Below are positions 1 through 8,500 of a stretch of DNA of 15,749 bases, in pieces; the stretch's first letter is position 1, and each line of letters begins with the position of its first letter. Location: positions 1,360,001 through 1,375,749 of the forward strand of contig MU646304.1 of NCBI GenBank assembly GCA_026770585.1. The letters run 5' to 3'. The stretch comes from Baffinella frigidus. Taxonomy: Eukaryota > Cryptophyceae > Cryptomonadales > Baffinellaceae. Under the pieces are notes generated by a model. The model saw only the letters and a program-made list of their open reading frames with translations, was not told the DNA's origin and made no database searches. The position numbers and the translations under genes are program-made.

Positions 1-970
1 CCCTCACCCCTCACCCCTCACCCTTCACCCCTCACCCCTCACCCCTCAACCCTCACCTCCAAATCCGCATCCCGCAGGGCACGGCGTGCCTCGGAGTCCT
101 GCTATCCCTCCTGCCACACAAAGTAGCCCACGTCGCGGCCACCAAGGTAAACCCAAAACCTTAAAACCCGGAACCCTAAACCCTATACCCTAAACCCTAA
201 ACCCTAAACCCTAAACCCTAAACCCTAAACCTTTTACCTGGACTCTAGCCCCTTAATCCTAAACACTCAACCCTAAACCCTAAACCCTCATCCACGAAGG
301 TGGCGTCCGCGGAGCACGACTACGATCCCAGCGCCGCGCCGGGGACGCTCGCGGAGGCGCTCGATGGGTGCATGCACGTTTCGGAGAGCTATACCGCCGC
401 TGGGTTCAAACCTAGACCCTAAACCTTAAGCCTGAACCGTAAACAATAGACCCTAGACCCTAGACCCGAAACCCGAAACCCGAAACCCGAAACCCGATAG
501 ATCAACCGTATCCTCCAAGACCAAACCCTCAACCCGAAACCCGGAACCCTGCAACATAAACCCTCAACCCTAAACCCGGAACCCTGAACCCTAAACCCTA
601 AATCCTAGACCCTGAACCCTATACCCTAAACCCCAAACCTCAACCGGAACCCTAAACCCTGAACCTCAAACCCTGAACCCTAAACCCTAAACCCTGAACC
701 CTAATCCCTAAACCCTAAACCCTACACCCTACACCCTACACTCTACACCCTCAACACTAAGCCCTAAGACCAAACCCTCAACCCGAAACCCTAAACCCTT
801 AACCCTCAACCCCAAAGCCTCAACCCCAAACCCCAAACCCCAAACCCTCAACCCCAAACCCCAAACACTAAACCCTACACCCTAAACCTTGAACCCCACA
901 CCCTAAACCCTAAACCCTAAACCCCAAACCCCAAACCCCAAACTCCAAACCTCAAATCCCAAACCCCAAA
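1..970 (+). repeat. Degenerate telomere-type heptamer tracts filling introns 1 and 2
   Basis: Apart from exons at 78-146 and 300-403, this stretch is dominated by CCCTAAA and variants (CCCTGAA, CCCCAAA, CCCGAAA, CCTACAC). The first 58 bases are a TCACCCC/CTCACCC variant. Short near-perfect runs alternate with degenerate copies. They lie inside introns between good exons, so they are interstitial and do not mark a chromosome end. Reading frames through them are artefacts. Confidence 0.9.
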
Positions 971-2978
971 CTCTAAACCAGGTTCTGCCTCGAGTCCTTC
1001 CTCACCAACCTGCCGACGGTTGTGGTGCGGGATGCGGTGAAGATGGCAAGAACGTATCCATCCTTCGACTGGTCGCGGGGATCGTCCAAGGTCCGAACCT
1101 CTCAACCAAAACCCCTTCACTTCAACCTTTCCCCCCAAATCGTGAGCACCCCGCACCCTACATTTTATGGGTATCCAATAGATTACATGCACACACCACC
1201 CCAGCCCTCGCGCTGCGTCGTCCGCTCCGTGATCTTAGGGTTTAGGGTTCAGGGTTCAGGGTTCAGGGTTTAGGGTTTGTGACTCGCGAAACCCTCAGCA
1301 GGATGTAGGGGAACCTAACGCGACCAATCGTGTCCGGAAATCCGGGCAGGTTACCACGCAAGAGTGTAGGGCTGACCTAGGAAAACAAGTCAGTTCACAC
1401 GGAATTTGTACCAACTTTCCGAAATTTCCATTTTTCTCTGGGGAAAATGTCCACTTATGAACTTAAAAAATAGTCAGATCTGACTATTTCTCCTGCAGGC
1501 CACTCTGCCCTACACTCTTGCGTGGTAGGGTCACACCAGGTTCCCCTGCAACCTGTCGAGGGGTTTCCACTTCACACGTGGAACAGCCCCGCCGGCAGGC
1601 TCGTGAACGCCCGCGTGACCGGTCACGCGGACGCCGAAGCCAACTGTCCGAGGTGACTGCCTTGGCGTGTCTCACCCGTGTGAAGTGGAAACCCCTCGAC
1701 AGGTTGCAGGGGAAACGCAGAACCTCTACGCGTGCGTCGAGGGCGCGGGCAGCGAGCAGGACGGGGAGGCGTGCCTCACGTCCTACCTCCGCGCCCTCCC
1801 TGCGGGGATGGCCACGCGCGCGGTGCCTGCCCTGTACCGTTGCACACCAACACATCACTCGCCCGCTCTCTGGATTCCTCTCTTTCTTTCCCAGCGTATT
1901 CTTAGAGGGCCCTACAGCTGTGGGTTGGTTCGCAGAATTTAACCATCGATCTGAAGTGTTGTCCACATTCGCAGGTGCGCGTGGCAGCCGAGATCCCCGC
2001 ACCACTAACGACAGCACAGGTACGCCCCCCCTGCCCCGGATCCCTGCACCCGACTCCCTAGACCCGACGCTCCAAACACTGGTCTTCAAATTGTCCCGAG
2101 CGCTGGCAAGCGGGGCGAGGGGCTTTCGTGGCATGAGTCAGGCATGAAGGTTGGACTTGCACGAGACACCTGACGGCACACCGTGGGGACGCGCCTGCCA
2201 CTACAGGGTTACCTCGCTCATAAGAAACCAACCCCCCCTAGGACCCTACAGTTGGCTTCTGCCTAGGGGGGTGGTTTCTGATGAGCGAGGCACCACTGTA
2301 GTTACGTGACGCTGCGACCTCCAAACTACCATGTCTCGAGTGGCGTTATCTTCGGCTATCTCTCAAGTGACCAACGGGCGAATAATCACCCGTGGAAGCC
2401 CTAGGCAGTTCCCAGGGCCCTGCGGAAGAGCGTATGAGCCTACTGGTCACTTAAGGGTTATATAATGCCCCCACGCGATTGCCCTCCCCACTAAGACCGC
2501 GATCTGGTACCAGCCTCTACAGGCGTACCTCGCTCGTACGGCGCCGCGCCCCCCCTAGGACCACCGCAGGGCCATAGAGGCCTACTTTAGGGTCCTTGGG
2601 GGGGGGCTCCTCTTGAGCGAGGCAACCCTCTAGCCTTCCCAACAGTGCGGGTCTTGAACGCCCCTTCCTCCCCACCCGCAGGAGCCGACAGCGCTAGCAG
2701 CGAAGCTCGGGCGATGCGTCCGCGGCGCGTCACACCAGGTAACGCCAAAAGCTTACGTCAGCGAGCCCCTCAGGTCCTTGAGGTTTTGATTTCTCCCAAC
2801 ATAGCCCAACGACACGCCTTTCCACCTCAAGTCCCTCGTGAAAGGGGGACGTGTCAGCACTAAAAGGATTTTAAAAGCAATTCCGCGTCACACCAGGACG
2901 CGGCCGTCTTCTGCCTCGCCTCCTTCCTCAACCACCTCCCGCGGAATCAAGTCGAGGCCGCGTGGGACGCCATGGCTG
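78..2978 (+). CDS. Unrecognised repeat protein, seven internal exons (5' partial, 3' end unresolved)
   Basis: Exons read by eye: 78-146, 300-403, 982-1090, 1703-1822, 1975-2019, 2682-2738, 2897-2978. All borders are gt/ag with G after the acceptor. Introns are phase 0, except intron 2 (phase 2, GG|G giving Gly) and the last donor (phase 1). Joined, the exons stay open and give about 200 residues containing four copies of a degenerate 56-58-residue unit. The unit core is ACLGVLLSLLP, FCLESFLTNLP, ACLTSYLRALP, FCLASFLNHLP, followed by a V/A-rich helix-like stretch ending in MA or VA, then a variable linker, then a second motif such as LAEALDGCM, LYACVEGAG or LAAKLGRCVRGAS. The pattern suggests an alpha-helical solenoid; I cannot name the family, so no function is assigned. 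The gene begins before the window, since exon 1 follows an acceptor. The last frame stays open to a stop at 3158-3160 through a Gly/Arg-rich stretch, but a donor at 2979 is more likely. Confidence 0.7.
1236..1280 (-). repeat. Short heptamer tract in the opposite orientation (TTTAGGG on plus)
   Basis: Five to six GGGTTTA/GGGTTCA units on the plus strand within intron 3 of the plus-strand gene. This is the reverse of the polarity in introns 1 and 2. Confidence 0.85.
1352..1527. repeat. Inverted-repeat element with 21-bp perfect arms in intron 3
   Basis: Arms 1352-1372 (TACCACGCAAGAGTGTAGGG plus C) and 1507-1527 are perfect reverse complements. Near the centre is a perfect 22-bp palindrome at 1468-1489 built around TAGTCAGATCTGACTA. 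Size and layout fit a foldback or MITE-like insertion. I found no clear target duplication. Confidence 0.75.
1541..1714. repeat. Inverted-repeat element with perfect 38-bp arms reaching the exon 4 acceptor
   Basis: Arms 1541-1578 and 1677-1714 are perfect reverse complements over 38 bp. Between them is a perfect 18-bp palindrome (CGCGTGACCGGTCACGCG, 1612-1629). The right arm contains the proposed acceptor of exon 4 (ag at 1701-1702) and runs 12 bases into the exon. An alternative in-frame acceptor at 1720 lies just outside the arm. This resembles introner elements, whose termini provide splice sites. Confidence 0.8.
2202..2300. mobile_element. MITE-like element, TACAGGG...ACTGTA ends, in intron 5
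   Basis: The left end TACAGGGTTACCTCGCTCAT pairs imperfectly with the right end ATGAGCGAGGCACCACTGTA. Arms continue inward through AAGAAACCA and a C-run/G-run pair around CCTAGG, so almost the whole 99 bp forms a hairpin. There is no coding capacity and no clear flanking duplication. Confidence 0.75.
2518..2632. mobile_element. MITE-like element, same family, in intron 5
   Basis: The left end TACAGGCGTACCTCGCTCGT and right end TTGAGCGAGGCAACCCTCTA are diverged copies of the ends at 2202-2300. The internal CCCCCCCTAGGACC and GGTCCTTGGGGGGG form a second pairing. About 115 bp, with no coding capacity. Confidence 0.7.
2726..2896 (+). repeat. Intron 6 flanked by 13-bp direct repeats ending at both splice sites
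   Basis: CGCGTCACACCAG occurs at 2726-2738, ending exactly at the donor, and at 2884-2896, ending exactly at the acceptor. The intron between (2739-2896, 158 bp) carries an antisense fragment of the dispersed repeat also present at 11791-12280. A direct repeat at both borders is the footprint expected when an inserted element becomes an intron. GTCACACCAGG also occurs at 1530-1540, so the motif is not unique to this intron. Confidence 0.75.
2772..2823 (-). repeat. Fragment of dispersed repeat in intron 6
   Basis: AACATAGCCCAACGACACGC with flanks is the reverse complement of the 3' part of the repeat units at 11791-12280, including the GGTTTT/AAAACC and AGGTCCT/AGGACCT tail. The fragment is antisense to the repeat gene. 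Confidence 0.7.
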
Positions 2979-3442
2979 GTGGGAGACCCGAGGCGGGCTC
3001 TGTGGTGGCATCTCACGCTGCTCAGGCGGGCCCGGGTGGGGGTGAGGCTGGCCAGGGCAGGCGGCCAGGGGAGGGGGGGGCGGGGGGGCGGGGGCGGGCG
3101 GTGCGCGGGGTGAGCAGGCTGCGCGCTGTGGCTGCTGCGCGCCGAAGGGGGGGGGCGTGATGGCGGTGTGTGCATTACACGTGGTAAAAGGTGCTTTCGT
3201 TTTCTCGCGTCTCGTTTCGCCTTCTTCATTTCCTGAAGTAGGGGGGGGGCGTGATGGCCCCCGCGCGGGGCTTGCGTGCGTGTACAGGGGTTACAGGGGT
3301 ACCTACACACACCCCTGTACGCGATTCCGCGGTGGAATGTGTGTGCGTGCACACATGGTGAAGGGTGCTTTCGTTTTCTCGCGTCTCGGTGCGCCTGGTG
3401 CCTGTGTGCGAGACTGCGAGGAGCTGCTGCTTCCACTCCTCA
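2979..3442 (+). repeat. G-rich stretch and imperfect direct duplication
   Basis: No exon can be supported after 2978. Positions 3065-3100 hold closely spaced G-runs with G-quadruplex potential on the plus strand. Two similar blocks follow: GGGGGCGTGATGG occurs near 3150 and 3247, and GGTGCTTTCGTTTTCTCGCG near 3189 and 3363. GTACAGGGGT at 3282-3291 and its reverse complement at 3311-3320 form a small inverted repeat related to the neighbouring TACAGGG elements. Confidence 0.55.
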
Positions 3443-3677
3443 TACAGGGGGGTACTTCGCGCATAAGGAACCGCCCTCCCCCCCCAGGAGCACCATAGGG
3501 GCCTAGGTATCGGCTTACTTCTCAGGGCTTGCTCGAGGGTCGGTCGGTCCTCGTGTTCTTACGTTAGTACCAGAGGGTTGGCTGAATCTCGCGTACGCAG
3601 AGAACACACAGGGGTGGAATCCGTTCCGTATTCTTCTCGTACAAAAGATATCCCTGTATGAGCGAGGTACCCCTGTA
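3443..3677. mobile_element. Longer TACAGGG-family inverted-repeat element
   Basis: The left end TACAGGGGGGTACTTCGCGC and right end ATGAGCGAGGTACCCCTGTA match the ends of the elements at 2202, 2518 and 3736. The interior (about 190 bp) differs, which may reflect an insertion or a composite of two copies. No coding sequence is recognisable. Confidence 0.55.
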
Positions 3678-3735
3678 CATGTACGTGTCGAGTAGATCTG
3701 CAGGGGTTGCGCGAGAGGCGGCCCCACACAGGCGG

Positions 3736-3860
3736 TACAGGGGTACCTCGCTCATAAGAAACCACCCATCCCCCAGGACGACCACAGGGCCCGAGGTGTA
3801 GGCCTACTGTTGGGTCCTAGGGGGGAGGGGGGGGGGTCTTGTGAGCGAGGTACCCATGCA
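3736..3860. mobile_element. MITE-like element, TACAGGG family
   Basis: The left end TACAGGGGTACCTCGCTCAT with AAGAAACCACCC inward pairs with the right end GTGAGCGAGGTACCCATGCA, preceded by a G-run. CCCAGGAC and GTCCTAGGGG also pair internally. The final bases of the right end have decayed. Confidence 0.7.
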
Positions 3861-3994
3861 TGGTGTTCCCAGGCCCATAGGCATGCCTACTGTAGGCTTC
3901 TCCGGGTTGGAGGGCCGTGCTCTGTAGAATGTTCTGCAAGCGGCCCTTCAGGGGACATGGGACGGCGTGGAGAGAGACCTTTATTACTACCAAT

Positions 3995-4819
3995 TACAGG
4001 GCTTACTCGAAGTTAAGGTCACACACTTTTGAGCAGTCAGTGTGTGTTGACCTTAAATTCAAGGTCCACAGAAAAGCAGTCAGTGTGTGTGACCTTAAAT
4101 TTAAGGTCCACAGAAAAGCAGTCAGTGTGACCTTAAATGACCTTAAATTCAGCAAGGTTCGCGAACGACGAGTGTGTGCGGACCTTGAATTCAGTACATC
4201 TACATGTACAACCAAGACACGTGATCAGCTCGGCTGTCCTTGATCAGACCCGTGCAACCTTCTTCTTCCTCTGATTAAGAGGAACATCTTCCATAGAGAG
4301 AGAATGGGTGCAATGGATTCAGGGGAGCGGGGAACTCCGGTCCCGAGGCGGGTTTTGACCATGTGAATGTCCACAATCGGGGACCCGTGTGAGAATGAAC
4401 CCATGACGAGGGAAGAGCAGGGCGGAGGGCATAGGAGACACGCTTTCTTGAGACACATTTTGTACGGCGAGTCCCGATGATTTTGGATTTTTTTATTGGG
4501 AGTTGCACTGAACACAGTACATGTACATGAAAACTTTCAACTTGCACCACTCGGGAACCCAGTTTTTCCTAGGAAATTTTGACATTTTTTTCGACCCGAA
4601 AATTCGCCAGCTCCATTCTCCGGGGGGGTAAGCACTCTGAAGACCAATTTTTTTTCGCTGTTTTGAGGTCACACACGAAAAGCAGTCAGTGTGTGTGACC
4701 TTACATTTAAGGTCCACAAAAAAGTAGTCAGCGTGCGGACCTTAAAAATTAAGGTCCACCTCCGAGTGTCCAGTGTGTGGCCTTGTATTGTGTGACCTTG
4801 ACTTCGAGTAAGCCCTGTA
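3995..4819. mobile_element. Non-autonomous hAT-like DNA transposon, 825 bp
   Basis: The ends form inverted repeats of about 31 bp: TACAGGGCTTACTCGAAGTT on the left and its reverse complement on the right, with one mismatch further in. An 8-bp direct repeat, CTACCAAT, abuts both ends exactly (3987-3994 and 4820-4827). Terminal CAGGG-type ends with 8-bp duplications are characteristic of the hAT superfamily. Both subterminal regions carry repeats of GGTCCACAGAAAAGCAGTCA and palindromic GACCTTAAATTTAAGGTC, as expected for transposase-binding arrays. The core (about 4240-4660) has no recognisable transposase, so movement would need a partner element. Confidence 0.85.
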
Positions 4820-5528
4820 CTACCAATACGCCAGCCCTGCATGCCCCCAAGGCTGTGTCTGCGCAGGACCTACAGAGAGTGGAGTGTTATGATACAGTAA
4901 AAGTTGGCTCACTTGAAAGTTGCCTCCTCCTCCTCCTCCTCCTCATAACCCTCATCCCCTGGCCCCACCTCCTGGAGGTTCTGAAGGATGTGCGCTTGAG
5001 AATGACTGATCCGGCTGATCATCATCTGCCACGCACACGAAAATTTCAACGACTGTTTGCAGGTTTGGTAACACAAAAAATTCGAGAGTGTCTGCACATT
5101 TTGTTTGTGGATTCAAGAGTGTTTGCACGTTTTGTTGGTGGATGTTCGAAAGGACGACACGAACCTCCCGGCGTCAAACACAGTGCACCTCCAGCGAATC
5201 AACTCCGGCCGCACACTTCAAGAGAGATAATTCCCGGAATGAAGCATGAGGCTGCTGCGACACAGACGGTCTAGAGCTAAACCCTAAATCCTCAACTCTA
5301 AACCCAAACCGTCACTGGCTTCCGATTGGCTCGCGCATCCTCATCTCAGGGAAACTATCAAGTAAAGACTTTCCTGCCCACGAACCGCACTACACAATTT
5401 AATCACACTAGTAATAGTGGGGAATTCGTCAGCAATCTTCGTTGGCAGGAACGGCATCTATGAACACATTCCCTGAGATAAATGCACACCTCACAATCAT
5501 GGATACATTCCCAGAGATAAAAGCACAC
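4820..5528. other. Intron 9 of the TruB-like gene with the putative last exon; little else recognised
   Basis: A (TCC)n run at 4922-4943 is the complement of the Glu codons in the proposed last exon (4971-4909). An antisense-polarity heptamer patch (CTAAACCCTAAATCC) lies at about 5276-5312. The plus strand is open over 4777-5274, but it spans a transposon end and shows no family resemblance. Confidence 0.4.
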
Positions 5529-8500
5529 CTCGCAGTCAGTGAAGTGCTCCGGGGTCATGCAGTCGGCAATGTTGAACTCGCCCTGTTTCGTGCGCCGCAG
5601 CGCTGTCATGTGCGCCTTGCTCCCAAGCTTCCGCGCCAGATCCTTCACCTGAATCACGCGTCACCACTTAGCAGCCACCGTGGCACATCCCCCCCGCGGG
5701 TTACCAGGGGAAATTCCGGTTGGATTACACAGCAATTGATAAGATTTGTACCAGAATCGTTTAGACAGACCGTTTCCGTCTTGCTGCCTAGCTTCTGCGC
5801 AAAGTTTTTCACCGGAAGGGAGGGACGCGAGGTTTAATAATTTGTCAAAAACGACCGCTGTACGCCAGGTGGACAGGTGGGACGAGACGTGAGGACTCTT
5901 GTAACCCGGAACCCCCTGACCACACAGGACAGTAACAAGGGATTTCGTGCATAACCCATAAGCGGTAAGACACAGGACCCTACGATAGGCAACAGCGTAG
6001 GGGCATAGGGGGGTTCCTACGGATAAGGTAACGGAAAGGTGGCCCGATTTGGGCCGAAAATCACGCGTGAGAACCGTCAGGTCGGAAGTAGGAACTTCTT
6101 TCAGTAAGTCCATCTACGAGTAAAGTCAATTATGGGATAATCTACCGAGGGACACACGGCAAAAACGGCAAGTCTAGCCCTCTGAGCCCTTGCTCCCGAG
6201 CTTCCACGCCGAGTCCTTCACCTGCAAAAAGGGACAGTCTTCTCTCGAGCGACCTCGGCACAAATAAGAAAGTCAGGACCAGAATCTGGTCCCGACTTCA
6301 AGGTGAAAGTCCTGACAACCTTGTAAGATGTTCCCACCTCGCTCGACAGCGGCTGTCGGGCCGTGACAACGACGGTAGGGATCGCGCGGCGTCGGGGCCA
6401 AATGCATTTGGTCCAGGCGTGGCATCAGTCAATAAATATGTCTGTCTACCCCTGCGACAAATCCCACAGGAGAAGCGTGTTGACACTCTGGTCCGGTCCG
6501 CCGCAATCGCCGATGCGTGAACTCCGAGGCAAACGGCCAGTTGGATCCCATAAGTGACTCTATAGGCTTCTGTAGGAGCGCAAATACGCTACTCGCCACT
6601 TACTGGATGCATCAGAGCGAAGTCGAAAACGAGGTTCGTTTCTCGAGTCACAAGACCGACGCGCGAACGAAAGGTTGGAGGGAAGTGACATCTAGCTCTG
6701 CCTGGGTTGATCCGGTCTCCTCAAAATGAGTAGACCGGAAAATGATTTCACGGGTGTGTGGTACAAATCCGTCAACTTTGGAATAAACAGCATCAGTCAA
6801 CCCGACTGAGGCAGAGCTAAGACGCTAGGGTGCAGAGGGTGCGGACCAGGCTGCGGATGTAAGTTTCGCTGCCACAGTCGATAGTGAGTACGAAATGGCT
6901 CCAACGCCAGGCCAAAATCTGAGATAGAATCTATTAGGTGGCGGGCCTAGTGCGGACCAGGCTGCGGATGTAGGTGCCGGAGCCGCAGTCGACAGTGAGG
7001 TGGAAGTAAGGGAACGTCTCCTTGAGAGGCTTGGTGAGTTGGATGTTGTAGATCATCACTGGACGCTCTTTGTGCGCCACCTGCTTCCGGGTGTCGGGTT
7101 TAGGGCTTTCCGGGGTTAAAATTTGGGGGTTACGGCGCTTGGGGGACGCGACAGTCGGGTTAATAGGGTCACGGACTGAAACCAGAGTGGTCGATTGACT
7201 CAGGTTGGCCGTAGGGGCCCTAGGCCCATTTTTTTGTGGAAGCTTCCCTAGGCCCCTGCAGCCTACCGTAGTCAATACCGTAGACTTAATTTCCCTGTTT
7301 TCGGTCCGAAAATGTCAGAAACAAAAACAACGGATATGTTGTATATTCCATGACACATAGACTTGGAGGCAGATTGGGTCGCAAGCCTGGAACGCGCAGG
7401 TTGCTATTCCAGGTGCATGGGTAGCGTTGGGGGGGCTGGGGGTTGGGGTTTAGTGTTGAGTGTGTTTGGGGGTTGCGGTGCAGGGTTTGGGGTTTGGGGT
7501 TGAGTGTGCTGGGGGTTTGGGGTGTAGGGTTTGGGGTTTGGGGTTGAGTGTGTTGGGGGTTTGAGGTGTGGGGTTTAGGTTTTAAGGGTGTAGGGTCTAG
7601 GGTGTTGGGTGTAGGGTGTAGGGGAGTAGGGTCTGGGGTGTAGGACGGGCAGTGCACCTCAATGCCCTTGCGTGCAAGCTCGTAGGATCGCTTGCCGTTC
7701 TGCTTGATCGCTGAATACGACGGCGGGGCCTGCACCACAGTGTTGGTGTTTTGCGATGAGGGTTGGGGTCGAAAGCCGACGTTGACGGAGGACTTGTTTG
7801 GAGGTGACTATGGTGCAAAAGATTACAACCGGTGTTGAAAATGGGTTGCAAAGCCGTCTATTGTGAGTTGTGTACCGAGTCGCGTCCAAATTAGTCATCC
7901 TTCAACATTGTCTTTATGCATGAGGGTCGCCTTCTGGTCCCGCGGCGGGCCCAAGGCGACGAACGACGCTACTGGAGCCATTTCTATCCTCGACCAGACG
8001 GGACACGCGCGGCCGAAAACGGAACATCCGCCCACCTCACTGTCGCTCTGCCCCACGCGGCTTCACCCGACTAATCTCAACTTGATATTCTGGGTGCGCG
8101 GTACAAATCCGTCAACTCTGGGGCGGGAAAGAGCCCGAACTCCCCAAATCGATGAGCCCCAATAGACGGAGACAGAGCTAAAACTCGCGTGGGCTCTGCC
8201 CCGACGCCTCACCCTGCACTGAGCCGCAGGTTCTCGTGTTCGGTGGAGGGTTTAGGGTTTCGGATCTAGGGTTGAGGGGTGGGGGGGTGGGGTCCAGGGT
8301 CTAGGGTTTGGGGTTTAGGGTTTAGGGTCCAGGGTCTAGGGTTTAGGGTTTAGGGTTTAGGGTTCAGGGTTTAGGGTTCAGGGTTTAGGGTTTAGGGTTC
8401 AGGGTTTAGGGTTGAGGGTTCAGGGTTCTAGGGTTCTAGGGTTCAGGATTGTAGGTGTGAGGGTTTCTGGTTGAGGGTTTGAGTGGTTCCTGACCTGCAT

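Noticed and set aside
1-600. Chromosome-end telomere
   Set aside because: The CCCTAAA units are degenerate, interrupted by good exons, and recur at five other places in both orientations, so they are interstitial.
1518-2147. 209-residue plus-strand open frame
   Set aside because: It runs through the inverted-repeat element and shifts out of frame with the repeat-bearing exons at 1703-1822 and 1975-2019, which join cleanly to their neighbours.
2458-2465. TATATAAT as a promoter
   Set aside because: It lies inside intron 5 between two MITE-like elements with no gene starting nearby.
3515-3785. Overlapping minus-strand frames with YRGTSL and GVPRS strings
   Set aside because: These are translations of the TACAGGGGTACCTCGCTCAT element ends, not genes.
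4225-4660. Open frames in the core of the hAT-like element as a transposase remnant
   Set aside because: They are under 100 residues, with no recognisable transposase motif; they are better read as non-coding filler.
8249-8478. Long open frames of Gly-Phe-Arg-Val or Gly-Val-Trp-Gly type (also near 917-1192, 12860-13069, 15255-15452)
   Set aside because: They are translations of heptamer variants that happen to lack stop codons; no exon signals support them.
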